Shown here: in pieces, positions 6,751-14,295 of the stretch
Position numbering within the stretch: the first letter of the stretch is position 1
How the letters are laid out: each line of letters opens with the position of its first letter
Assembly: GCA_947176685.1 (NCBI GenBank)
Contig: CAMWRL010000013.1
Coordinates: forward strand, 1 to 18,776
DNA length: 18,776 nucleotides
Direction of reading: 5' to 3'
Origin: an uncultured Ruminococcus sp.
GTDB taxonomy: Bacteria > Bacillota > Clostridia > Oscillospirales > Ruminococcaceae
Notes under the pieces: model-generated
Database searches by the model: none
What the model was told of the DNA's origin: nothing
What the model saw: only the letters and a program-made list of their open reading frames with translations
Position numbers and translations under genes: made by a program

Positions 6751-8058
6751 ATGGAAAGATATTGGAATCAGGAAATCGAAACAATGTCCCGTGAGGATAT
6801 GAAAAAGCTACAGGACGAAAGACTTGCGGCACAAGTGAAACACGTTTACGAAAATGTGGAGTATTACCGCAATCTTATGGACGAAAAGGGCGTTAAGCCT
6901 GAAGACGTCAAATCAACGGAGGATTTGCACAAACTGCCGTTTCTGTCAAAGGCTGACCTGCGTGACGCTTATCCATACGGACTTCTTGCAAAGCCGCTTT
7001 CTGAGTGCGTAAGAATACAGTCCACAAGCGGCACTACCGGCAGACGTGTTGTAGCATTCTACACACAGCACGACATTGATTTATGGGAAGACTGCTGCGC
7101 AAGAGCTATTACAGCGGCAGGCGGCACAAACGAGGACGTCTGTCAGGTGTGTTACGGCTACGGACTTTTTACAGGAGGTCCGGGTCTGAACGGCGGTTCA
7201 CACAAAGTCGGCTGTCTGACATTGCCTATGTCGTCCGGCAACACAGAAAGACAGATACAGTTTATGCGTGACCTTGGTTCAACGATTCTTTGCTGTACGC
7301 CGTCCTATGCCGCATATATCGGTGAAACACTTCACGATATGGGCTACACTCCGGACGACATAAAGCTTAAAGCCGGTATTTTCGGTGCAGAGCCGTGGAC
7401 TGAGGAAATGCGCCGTTCTATTGAAAATTCTCTCGGCATAAAGGCTTATGACATCTACGGACTTACCGAAACAAGCGGTCCCGGCGTATCATTCGAGTGT
7501 TCCGAACAGACCGGAATGCACATCAATGAAGACCATTTCATTCCGGAAATCATCAATCCCGATACAGGTGAAGTTTTACCCGAGGGCGAAGTTGGTGAAC
7601 TTGTATTCACAAGCATCACTAAAGAAGCGTTTCCGCTGCTGAGATACCGTACCCGTGATTTGTGTGTGCTGTCTAGAAAGAAGTGTTCATGCGGACGCAC
7701 ACTCATCAAGATGTCCAAGCCTATGGGACGCAGTGATGATATGCTTATTATAAGAGGTGTAAACGTATTCCCGAGCCAGATTGAGACGGTGCTTATTGAG
7801 CAGGGTTATACACCGAACTATCTTATTGAAGTTGACCGTGTGAATAACTCCGACACTCTTGACATAAGCGTTGAAATGAATCCGGAACAGCTTTCGGACA
7901 AGGTAAAGGACATGCAGGACAAGGAAAGACAGCTTGCAGGAGCAATAAAGACAATGCTGGGAATCAGTCCGAAAGTACACCTTGTTTCGCCGAAGTCAAT
8001 CGCCAGAAGCGAGGGTAAAGCTGTCCGTGTTATCGACAAGAGAAAATTACATGACTAA
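6751..8058 (+). CDS. paaK: Phenylacetate-CoA ligase
   Basis: A 435-residue adenylate-forming enzyme that activates aryl-acetates (phenylacetate, possibly indoleacetate) with ATP and CoA to aryl-acetyl-CoA, AMP and PPi. The family N-terminus YWNQEIETMSREDMKKLQ is clear. The phosphate-binding loop is STSGTTGRR (S91-R99), the A5 motif YGLTE lies at 236-240, and the catalytic C-terminal lysine is K423 in RSEGKAVRVIDKR. A PaaK-type cysteine cluster (CSCGRT) lies near residue 312. Length is typical. The ATG at 6751 is chosen because AGGAGA (6737-6742) lies 8 bases before it; an in-frame ATG at 6742 would touch the ribosome binding site. It shares a transcription unit with iorAB, the enzyme that makes or consumes the same CoA ester. 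The gap before it is 49 bases and holds no correctly spaced promoter. Confidence 0.96.
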   Translation: MERYWNQEIETMSREDMKKLQDERLAAQVKHVYENVEYYRNLMDEKGVKPEDVKSTEDLHKLPFLSKADLRDAYPYGLLAKPLSECVRIQSTSGTTGRRVVAFYTQHDIDLWEDCCARAITAAGGTNEDVCQVCYGYGLFTGGPGLNGGSHKVGCLTLPMSSGNTERQIQFMRDLGSTILCCTPSYAAYIGETLHDMGYTPDDIKLKAGIFGAEPWTEEMRRSIENSLGIKAYDIYGLTETSGPGVSFECSEQTGMHINEDHFIPEIINPDTGEVLPEGEVGELVFTSITKEAFPLLRYRTRDLCVLSRKKCSCGRTLIKMSKPMGRSDDMLIIRGVNVFPSQIETVLIEQGYTPNYLIEVDRVNNSDTLDISVEMNPEQLSDKVKDMQDKERQLAGAIKTMLGISPKVHLVSPKSIARSEGKAVRVIDKRKLHD

Positions 8059-8070
8059 GGAGGTCATATT

Positions 8071-8289
8071 ATGAAAGTAAAATTATTTTCTTCAAGTTTC
8101 CAGCCTGCGCAGGAAAAATATGAACGTTTCATAACGTTCGAGGACGAACTCAACGATTTCCTGTCTACTGTTGATGTTATCGACATCAAGTACAGTACAG
8201 CTGTCGGAATGTGTCACGATGCGCAGACCCACGTTAATGAGTATATGGAAGATTTTTCCGTACTCGTAATGTACAACGACAAAAAGTAA
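8071..8289 (+). CDS. Cse60-like small protein
   Basis: This 72-residue protein resembles the Spore_Cse60 family: MKVKLFSSSF at the start, an acidic helix EDELNDFLS, then VIDIKYSTAV and a hydrophobic end SVLVMYNDKK. Cse60 of Bacillus subtilis is a mother-cell (sigma-E) gene of unknown function, but relatives occur in non-sporulation settings. It is preceded by a perfect AAGGAGG (8058-8064) that overlaps the paaK stop, so it is part of the same unit. Relative to short Cse60 proteins it has about 12 extra residues between the IDIKYST strand and the final strand (about residues 50-60). The function is unknown; PaaK genes in other Clostridia are often followed by an ACT-domain gene, which this is not. 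Confidence 0.7.
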   Translation: MKVKLFSSSFQPAQEKYERFITFEDELNDFLSTVDVIDIKYSTAVGMCHDAQTHVNEYMEDFSVLVMYNDKK

Positions 8290-8301
8290 AGGAGCTATTT
8301 T

Positions 8302-9024
8302 ATGGATTATTCCAACAAACCCAGTATGGAAATAACCCTTACTGACACAAAACCGTCAATTTTTGAAAGCAAGGTCGGCGGTATGGGATATATTCCACAT
8401 GACGGAAACTTCCCGACAGACAGCAGAGGTAATCAGCTGAGACTTCTTGCGCAGATAAACTGTAAGGATATTCAGCTTGACGAGTTTCCAAAAAAGGGAC
8501 TTTTGCAGTTCTGGCTTGCCGGTACTGACCTTTACGGCTGTGACTTTGAAAATCCGACAAAACAGGACGGTTTCAGGGTGATATACTATCCGGAAGTCGA
8601 TACGACAGTTACAGAGGACGAAATAAAAAGCAAGCTTGTAAAGAATGAAACTGATGACGATGATTTTTATACGCCGGTATCTGCTGAATGTGGTATGACT
8701 TTTGAGCCGTCCGAGGACAGATATATTGACTATGACGCAATCGAGGACGACTATGACGAAGATGCCGACGAGGACGAAATCTACGATGACGAAAGATGGG
8801 AAGAAAATTTCTATTCCAAAGTAGGCGGTTATCCGACGTTTACACAGGGTGAATTTCGTAATGAAGAACAACTGGAAAAATATGATTTTCTGTTATTTCA
8901 GCTTGAATCGGATTATGAGAAAGTACTCTGGGGCGATATGGGTATAGGCAACTTCTTTATCAGCTCTGAAAAACTTAAAAAATTTGATTTCAGCGACGTC
9001 CTCTACAACTGGGACTGCGGTTAA
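8302..9024 (+). CDS. DUF1963 (YwqG-like) protein
   Basis: The protein (240 residues) matches the DUF1963/YwqG family: SKVGGMGYIPHDGNFPTD near residues 24-41, LLAQINCKDI, a strand LLQFWLAGTDLYG, and near the C-terminus YPTFTQGEF and WGDMGIGNFFIS. The family is soluble and of unknown biochemical role; some members sit in polymorphic toxin/immunity loci. A strongly acidic insert (about residues 145-165, many D/E) interrupts the conserved part before KVGGYPTF. It follows AAAGGAG 12 bases after the Cse60-like gene and is the last gene of the run; no clear terminator follows. Confidence 0.86.
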   Translation: MDYSNKPSMEITLTDTKPSIFESKVGGMGYIPHDGNFPTDSRGNQLRLLAQINCKDIQLDEFPKKGLLQFWLAGTDLYGCDFENPTKQDGFRVIYYPEVDTTVTEDEIKSKLVKNETDDDDFYTPVSAECGMTFEPSEDRYIDYDAIEDDYDEDADEDEIYDDERWEENFYSKVGGYPTFTQGEFRNEEQLEKYDFLLFQLESDYEKVLWGDMGIGNFFISSEKLKKFDFSDVLYNWDCG

Positions 9025-9146
9025 TTAAAATAAGGAGTAAAATGTCTCAAAGATGCTGGTATTATTCAGCTTACCGAAAATGACATTGCTGAAATGTGAA
9101 CTTTGCACAAATCAGCCCTGTCTTTTTAAAAAATTTTTGAAATCGC
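9025..9146 (+). other. Short intergenic stretch with an isolated ribosome binding site and a possible gene remnant
   Basis: AAGGAGT is followed by ATG at 9042, but the reading frame stops after 13 codons. One frame over, the DNA reads LKDAGIIQLTENDIAEM and a stop at about 9100, which looks protein-like. This could be the eroded remains of a small gene or a leader peptide; it could also be chance. No strong terminator hairpin is visible, only an AT-rich tract at 9122-9139. Confidence 0.25.
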
Positions 9147-9175
9147 TTGACAATGGCTGCAATATGTTGTATAAT
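9147..9175 (+). promoter_or_regulatory. Consensus sigma-A promoter for the zinc-ribbon gene
   Basis: TTGACA (9147-9152) and TATAAT (9170-9175) are separated by exactly 17 bases. The expected start is near 9182, about 40 bases before the ATG at 9222. It marks the zinc-ribbon gene as its own unit. Confidence 0.9.
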
Positions 9176-9221
9176 ATATGTACAGTATTTTGTAATAAAT
9201 TTTCCGTAGGAGTGATTGGCA

Positions 9222-9620
9222 ATGAATATTATTGATAAATTCAACGACGCTCAGAGAGTTGTCGCTGAAAAATCAAAAACTGCCTCTGAAGTGAGCAACC
9301 TTAAAAGAAAAATTCTTTATGAGGAAGAAAGAATTGTGGAAATCTTTGCCGATATCGGCAAGAAATACTACAAGAACCCTAACGATGACCCCGCAGGCTT
9401 CAAGGTCCTTTGCGAAGATATTGATTCGAGAAGAAGAAGAATCAAGAGAATGAGATATGAACTCAACAATATCAGAGGTTATAAAATCTGTCCCAAGTGT
9501 GACGCTGAAGTAAATGACCGCTTCCAGTTCTGCGGTCGCTGCGGTGCAAGACTTCCTGAAGTCGATGATACCGATTTCACAGTATTTGAACCTAACGATT
9601 ACAATGCAGAACAGCAGTAA
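9222..9620 (+). CDS. Zinc-ribbon protein with an N-terminal coiled coil
   Basis: A 132-residue cytosolic protein. Residues about 10-85 are helical and highly charged (runs such as LYEEERIVEIF and SRRRRIKRMRYELNN), consistent with a coiled coil. A zinc ribbon follows with C90, C93, C104 and C107 (CPKC...FCGRCGARL), then an acidic tail. This layout is widespread in Clostridia and its function is unknown. The start is ATG 9222, 9 bases after AGGAG (9208-9212). A TTG two codons earlier would be only 3 bases from the ribosome binding site. It is flanked by its own promoter and terminator, so it is monocistronic and probably well expressed. Confidence 0.85.
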   Translation: MNIIDKFNDAQRVVAEKSKTASEVSNLKRKILYEEERIVEIFADIGKKYYKNPNDDPAGFKVLCEDIDSRRRRIKRMRYELNNIRGYKICPKCDAEVNDRFQFCGRCGARLPEVDDTDFTVFEPNDYNAEQQ

Positions 9621-9658
9621 CAACGCTGACTCAAACACAAGATAAATTAACATTATAT

Positions 9659-9694
9659 AGGCTGTCCTGATATAATCGGAACAGCCTGTTTTTT
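9659..9694 (+). terminator. Rho-independent terminator after the zinc-ribbon gene
   Basis: AGGCTGTCC (9659-9667) pairs with GGAACAGCCT (9678-9687) with one bulged base and a 10-base loop, followed by G and six T (9689-9694). It sits just beyond the stop of the convergent minus-strand gene at 9701. Confidence 0.88.
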
Positions 9695-9700
9695 AGGATA

Positions 9701-10096
9701 TTATGAAGCCTGTCCGCTGACCGTGAACTTCCGGTGTATAGTCCGGCAGAGATAGTACGCCGGTATGCACAGCAGAAACCAGTAACACGAAAACAACAAA
9801 CATATCTGTCCGGAAACATTGAACGGCATTCCGGAGTAATCCCATACATTCCAGTGCATAATAATGTTGTCGAATACTCCGACTACAAATTCTACCGCCG
9901 TTATTATTACCGAACCTATGAAACAGCTTTTTATAAGAGTTATGGTTTTACGATTATTGACGGCATACAGTATTGTCAGTATCAGACCGCCGGTCAGGGA
10001 CATAGTCCAATGAGTATATCCACGGCTGATTATTTCAATAAGGCTGTAGATAAAGTACCCCATCAGAAATGCAAAAAAATGCTGGGCGAATTTCAT
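9701..10096 (-). CDS. Putative ABC-transporter type IV (PF06541, CmpB-like) membrane protein
   Basis: The protein (131 residues) has four hydrophobic segments at about residues 6-24, 31-46, 57-77 and 92-117. Conserved family phrases are visible: GYFIYSLIEIISRGYTHWTM, FIGSVIITAVEFVVG, and HWNVWDYSGMPFNVSGQICL. The family name is historical; no ATP-binding partner is present, and the function is unknown. The ATG (complement 10094-10096) is preceded on its strand by GAGG at 10104-10107. The gene diverges from malQ with a 90-base gap. A plus-strand reading frame over the same DNA lacks any family features, so the minus strand is taken as real. Confidence 0.85.
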   Translation of the reverse strand: MKFAQHFFAFLMGYFIYSLIEIISRGYTHWTMSLTGGLILTILYAVNNRKTITLIKSCFIGSVIITAVEFVVGVFDNIIMHWNVWDYSGMPFNVSGQICLLFSCYWFLLCIPAYYLCRTIHRKFTVSGQAS

Positions 10097-10141
10097 AATA
10101 AGACCTCATTTCGTTTTTTATGGTATTATATACAAATTGTA

Positions 10142-10161
10142 CCGGAATTATACAGTTCCGG
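10142..10161. promoter_or_regulatory. Inverted repeat in the malQ leader
   Basis: CCGGAA-TTATACAG-TTCCGG is a perfect 6-base inverted repeat with an 8-base centre. It lies 25 bases before the malQ ATG and inside the divergent region. A possible plus-strand extended -10, TGGTATTAT (10121-10129), would place the repeat at roughly +6 to +25. It may be an operator or a leader hairpin; the sequence alone cannot decide. Confidence 0.4.
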
Positions 10162-10186
10162 AAATATAGTTGAAAGGTGAATATTA

Positions 10187-11659
10187 ATGCGTAAAAGCTG
10201 TATATTGATGCATATATCAAGTTTGCCGTCCGAATACGGTATAGGCAAAATGGGAAAACACGCTTTTGAATTTGTGGACTTCCTCAAAAAAAGCCGCACA
10301 AAATGCTGGCAGATACTTCCGTTGTCACCGACAAGCTACGGCGATTCTCCGTATCAGTCTTTTTCGGTAAACGCCGGAAACCCTTATTTCATAGACTTTG
10401 AAATACTTGAAGCTGACGGTCTGCTTGAAAGTCAAGAATATAATTCGATAAAATGGGAGAGTTCGCCCGACAAGGTGGACTATAGTATAATTTATGACCA
10501 CTGTTTTGATGTGCTGAGAGTTGCACACTCACGTTTCAGACCGTCAAAATTTCCGGATTATAAGAAGTTCTGCGAAAAAAATAAATCGTGGCTTGAAGAA
10601 TATGCTTTGTTTATGGCATTGAAGTTCAAAAATGACGGCAAAGCCTGGTATGAATGGGAAAACGATATTTCGCTTCATAAAACAAAAGCCGTTGCAGAAG
10701 CTAGGAGAGAACTAAAAAAAGATATTAATTTCTTTAAATTCGTGCAATTTGAGTTCAGCAGGCAGTGGACGGAACTCAAAAAATACGCCAATGACAACGG
10801 TATTGAAATTATCGGGGATATTCCGATTTATTGTGCGCTGGACAGCGTTGAGGCTTGGGCAGACCCTAAATTATTCTGGTTTGACAAAAATCATCGTCCT
10901 GTATCGGTTGCAGGCTGTCCGCCGGACGAATTTTCGCCTACAGGTCAGCTCTGGGGAAACCCTCTCTACAACTGGGACTACCATAAAAAAACCGGTTATG
11001 AATGGTGGATTGACCGTATCAGAAAAGCGTCCGAAATCTATGATATAGTCCGGATAGACCACTTCAGAGGATTTGAAAGTTATTATACTGTTCCGGAAGG
11101 CAGCGAAAACGCTATAGTCGGCGAATGGAAAAAAGGTCCTGACTATGAGCTTTTCAAAACAGCAGAGGAAAAAATTGGAAAACTCAATATTATTGCCGAA
11201 GATTTGGGCTTTATTACTCCGGAAGTCCGTCAGCTGCTTGACAACTGCGGCTACCCCGGAATGAAAGTCCTGCAATTCGGCTTTGACAACGGCGAAAATG
11301 AACATTTACCGCATAATTTTTCAAGTACCAACTGCTTCGCATATACAGGCACTCACGACAATGAAACACTTATAGGCTGGGTTGAATCAATGTCGCCGGA
11401 ATCGCTGAAATTCGCTAAAAAATACCTCAACGTCAAAAAGAAAAAGGACATTCCGTATGCTGTAATCCGTGCGGCTTGGGGAAGCGTTGCGGAAGTTGCG
11501 GCGGCTCAGATGCAGGACTTCCTTGATGCAGACAGCAACGGAAGAATGAATACCCCGTCAGTTTTAGGCGGCAACTGGCAGTTCAGAACGAAAAAAAGCG
11601 ATTTCACTCCCGAACTTGCTAAGAAAATAAAAAAACTTAACAAATTATACAACAGATAA
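10187..11659 (+). CDS. malQ: 4-alpha-glucanotransferase (GH77, amylomaltase)
   Basis: A cytosolic 490-residue enzyme that transfers alpha-1,4-glucan segments between maltodextrins, releasing glucose. The N-terminus SCILMHISSLPSEYGIGKMG and LPLSPTSYGDSPYQSFSVNAGNPY are GH77 signatures. Catalytic residues are visible: nucleophile D291 in VRIDHFRG, acid/base E338 in IIAEDLGFI, and transition-state stabiliser D391 in GTHDNETL. Length is typical (about 490-520). The ATG at 10187 follows GAAAGGTGA (10172-10180). It is followed 15 bases later by glgP, so maltodextrins lengthened by MalQ can be shortened phosphorolytically by GlgP. Together they recover glucose and glucose-1-phosphate from glycogen or imported starch fragments. 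Confidence 0.97.
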   Translation: MRKSCILMHISSLPSEYGIGKMGKHAFEFVDFLKKSRTKCWQILPLSPTSYGDSPYQSFSVNAGNPYFIDFEILEADGLLESQEYNSIKWESSPDKVDYSIIYDHCFDVLRVAHSRFRPSKFPDYKKFCEKNKSWLEEYALFMALKFKNDGKAWYEWENDISLHKTKAVAEARRELKKDINFFKFVQFEFSRQWTELKKYANDNGIEIIGDIPIYCALDSVEAWADPKLFWFDKNHRPVSVAGCPPDEFSPTGQLWGNPLYNWDYHKKTGYEWWIDRIRKASEIYDIVRIDHFRGFESYYTVPEGSENAIVGEWKKGPDYELFKTAEEKIGKLNIIAEDLGFITPEVRQLLDNCGYPGMKVLQFGFDNGENEHLPHNFSSTNCFAYTGTHDNETLIGWVESMSPESLKFAKKYLNVKKKKDIPYAVIRAAWGSVAEVAAAQMQDFLDADSNGRMNTPSVLGGNWQFRTKKSDFTPELAKKIKKLNKLYNR

Positions 11660-11674
11660 TGGAGGAAAATTAAA

Positions 11675-14020
11675 ATGGACAAAAAAGTTCTTATTGAAAA
11701 ATTTACAGGCAGACTTCCCAAAGATATAAAGTCCGCTACACCTCAGGAAATTCATAACGCACTTGGCGACACTGTTATGGAACTCTATTCCGACCGCTGG
11801 AATGCAAGCCGTCAGGAACATCTTTCTAAAAGGCGTGCCGCATATCTTTCAATGGAGTTTCTTGTCGGACGTGCTGTATATAATAATCTTCTCTGTCTCG
11901 GTATCTACAACGAAGTGCAGGAAGTTTTCGATGAACTGGGACTGTCTCTTGCCGACCTTGAAGTAATCGAAGATGCTGCTCTGGGCAACGGCGGTCTGGG
12001 CAGACTTGCGGCTTGTTTCCTTGACAGTGCGGCTTCACTTTCACTGCCGCTGGACGGTTACGGAATCCGTTATAAATACGGCATATTCAAACAGGCAATA
12101 GTTGACGGTTTCCAGAAAGAAGACATTGACGACTGGACTAAGTACGGCGACTGCTGGTCAAAGAGATGTGACGAAGATACAGTTTTAGTCAACTACAACG
12201 GACAGACTGTTAAAGCCGTTCCGTATGATATGCCTGTTTTTGGCTGTAAGACCGAAAACGTCGGTACACTCCGTCTGTGGCAGGCTGAACCCGTGAAAGA
12301 GTTTGATTTTGATACATTCAACAGACAGAATTATCTTGAAGCTTCAAAGGAAAAAATCTATGCCGAGGATATTTCCCGTGTTCTTTACCCGAACGACGAT
12401 ACTAACGAGGGTAAGAAACTCCGTCTGAAGCAGCAGTATTTTTTCAGCTGTGCGTCACTGACGGATATTCTGAAAAAACACAAGGCACGTTACGGCACTT
12501 TTGAAAACCTTGCTGACTGTATTTCCGTACAGCTTAACGACACTCACCCTGTTATTTCTATTCCGGAGCTTATCAGACAACTTGTTGACAACGAGGGATA
12601 TACTTTTGACAAAGCCCTTGAAATCGCTAAAAAAGTATTCAACTACACAAACCACACCGTTATGCAGGAGGCACTGGAAAAATGGTGGATTGGTCTTGTT
12701 GAAGAAGTACTTCCGAGAATTTACAGCATAATCATCCAGATTAACGAAGCACTTATTGCTGAACTCTACAGCAGGGACGTTGACAAGAAGACTATCGGCG
12801 AAATGAAGATAATCAAAGGCGAACTCATTCATATGGCTGATATGGCTTGTTATGCTTCGAGCCACATTAACGGCGTTGCAGAAATTCATACTCAGATTCT
12901 CAAAGATACAGTACTTTCCAACTGGTACAACCTCTATCCGGAGCGTTTCCGCAACGAAACCAACGGAATTACCCAGAGAAGATGGCTCGCTCTTTGTAAT
13001 ATGGAACTCTCCTCGCTTATTACGGAACTTTTAGGCACTGACGAGTGGATTGTAAACCTTGATATGCTCAAAGACCTTGAAAAATACGCCAACAATGAAG
13101 AAATCCTGAATAAATTCATTTCAATCAAGCAGACAAAGAAAAATCAGCTTGCAGACTTTATCAGGGAACATGACGGCGTTGAAGTCAATCCGGAATCAAT
13201 TTTTGATATTCAGATTAAGAGACTTCACGAATACAAGAGACAGCTTCTCAATGCATTCTCAATTCTGTGGATTTACTACGGCATAAAGGACGGCTCAATT
13301 AAGAACTTCACACCTACAACGTTTATTTTCGGTGCAAAGTCTGCCCCCGGTTACAGGCGTGCAAAGGCTATCATCAAGTATATCAATGAAATAGCCAATA
13401 TAGTATCGTCCGACCCCGAAACAAAGGATTTACTGAAAGTTGTATTTGTACAGAACTATAACGTTTCGTATGCTGAAAAGCTCGTTGCAGGCGCAGACAT
13501 TTCTGAACAGATTTCAACAGCAGGTACGGAAGCTTCCGGTACAGGCAACATGAAACTTATGCTTAACGGTGCTGTTACACTCGGCACTTATGACGGCGCA
13601 AATATCGAAATCGTTCAGGAAGCAGGCGAGGAAAATAACTATATCTTCGGTGCAAAGGTTGAGGAACTTGAAAAAATCGTTCCCGACTACGACAGCAGAA
13701 AGGTATTTGCATCAAACCCGATGATAAGAAAAGTTGTTTCCACACTGATAGACGGCACTGTATCAGACGGCGGCAGCGGTGATTTCCGTGAACTCTATAC
13801 ATCTCTTCTTGACGGTGCAAGCTGGCATAAACCTGACCATTATTATCTGCTTGGCGATATTGAAAGCTACGTTGAAACAAAACTGAAGTCCAACAGTGAT
13901 TACAGTACTGAAAGACTTGCTTTTGCCAAGAAACAGTGGCTCAATATGTGCAATGCCGGAAAGTTCAGCTCCGACCGCACAATTGCTGACTATGCGGAAA
14001 ATATCTGGAATATAAAATAA
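11675..14020 (+). CDS. glgP: Glycogen/starch/alpha-glucan phosphorylase (GT35)
   Basis: This 781-residue enzyme phosphorolyses alpha-1,4-glucan ends to glucose-1-phosphate using pyridoxal phosphate. Hallmarks in order are YLSMEFLVGRAVYNNL, EDAALGNGGLGRLAACFLDS, QLNDTHPVISIPELIR, INGVAEIHT, NETNGITQRRWL, IFDIQIKRLHEYKRQLLN, FGAKSAPGYRRAK, and the PLP site TEASGTGNMKLMLNG with K627. It is somewhat shorter than enteric enzymes (about 800-840), mostly from compact loops and ends, with all catalytic segments present. GGAGGA (11661-11666) lies 8 bases before the ATG. It is probably co-transcribed with malQ and is followed by a strong terminator. Confidence 0.97.
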   Translation: MDKKVLIEKFTGRLPKDIKSATPQEIHNALGDTVMELYSDRWNASRQEHLSKRRAAYLSMEFLVGRAVYNNLLCLGIYNEVQEVFDELGLSLADLEVIEDAALGNGGLGRLAACFLDSAASLSLPLDGYGIRYKYGIFKQAIVDGFQKEDIDDWTKYGDCWSKRCDEDTVLVNYNGQTVKAVPYDMPVFGCKTENVGTLRLWQAEPVKEFDFDTFNRQNYLEASKEKIYAEDISRVLYPNDDTNEGKKLRLKQQYFFSCASLTDILKKHKARYGTFENLADCISVQLNDTHPVISIPELIRQLVDNEGYTFDKALEIAKKVFNYTNHTVMQEALEKWWIGLVEEVLPRIYSIIIQINEALIAELYSRDVDKKTIGEMKIIKGELIHMADMACYASSHINGVAEIHTQILKDTVLSNWYNLYPERFRNETNGITQRRWLALCNMELSSLITELLGTDEWIVNLDMLKDLEKYANNEEILNKFISIKQTKKNQLADFIREHDGVEVNPESIFDIQIKRLHEYKRQLLNAFSILWIYYGIKDGSIKNFTPTTFIFGAKSAPGYRRAKAIIKYINEIANIVSSDPETKDLLKVVFVQNYNVSYAEKLVAGADISEQISTAGTEASGTGNMKLMLNGAVTLGTYDGANIEIVQEAGEENNYIFGAKVEELEKIVPDYDSRKVFASNPMIRKVVSTLIDGTVSDGGSGDFRELYTSLLDGASWHKPDHYYLLGDIESYVETKLKSNSDYSTERLAFAKKQWLNMCNAGKFSSDRTIADYAENIWNIK

Positions 14021-14025
14021 TATAT

Positions 14026-14066
14026 AATTCTCTCCTGTTTCCGGACAGGGGAGAATTTTAATATTT
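14026..14066 (+). terminator. Rho-independent terminator after glgP
   Basis: AATTCTCTCCTGT (14026-14038) pairs with ACAGGGGAGAATT (14045-14057), 13 pairs with one G-T, around the 6-base loop TTCCGG. A T-rich tail follows. It separates malQ-glgP from the downstream secreted-protein genes. Confidence 0.92.
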
Positions 14067-14225
14067 TTAAATATATTTACAATCAAACCGACTGTTGGAT
14101 ATAATTTTTATCCTTATAGCATATATAAAATTATTGGTCAATGTATATTTTGTTGGTAATTAGCGGCAATATTTTGGGCAATACGTAAAAATCGTCCGGA
14201 AAGTCTTTTAATAGATTGTTTTTTA

Positions 14226-14271
14226 TGGTATAATAATATTTAGTACGTAAAACGATAATATCGGATTTACG
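14226..14271 (+). promoter_or_regulatory. Extended -10 promoter with nested palindrome upstream of the first VanY-dockerin gene
   Basis: TGGTATAAT (14226-14234) is an extended -10 without a good -35. Just downstream, CGTAAA (14246-14251) and TTTACG (14266-14271) form an outer inverted repeat around an inner perfect CGATA-A-TATCG (14253-14263). The nested symmetry spans about +6 to +31, where a repressor or an RNA hairpin would act. The phrase AAACGATAA is shared with the palindrome at 41-59. The remaining intergenic DNA (14067-14225) is AT-rich, with TACGTAAAA at 14182-14190 repeated at 14244-14252, and nothing else is recognised in it. Confidence 0.5.
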
Positions 14272-14295
14272 GCAATAAATACAAGAGGGGTTATT

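Noticed and set aside
8356..8871. Minus-strand open frame of 171 codons within the DUF1963 gene
   Set aside because: Its hydrophobic content comes from the reverse complement of the acidic insert (GAC/GAA codons read as GTC/TTC); no ribosome binding site or family match.
9122..9139. AT-rich tract after the DUF1963 gene considered as a terminator
   Set aside because: The potential stem is only A-T pairs without a GC core, so read-through is likely; no firm call.
9053..9235. 60-codon plus-strand frame before the zinc-ribbon gene
   Set aside because: It contains the consensus promoter at 9147-9175, overlaps the next start and lacks a ribosome binding site.
9734..10180. Plus-strand open frame of 148 codons antisense to the PF06541-type gene
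   Set aside because: The opposite strand encodes clear family motifs and membrane segments with a good ribosome binding site; the plus frame has neither.
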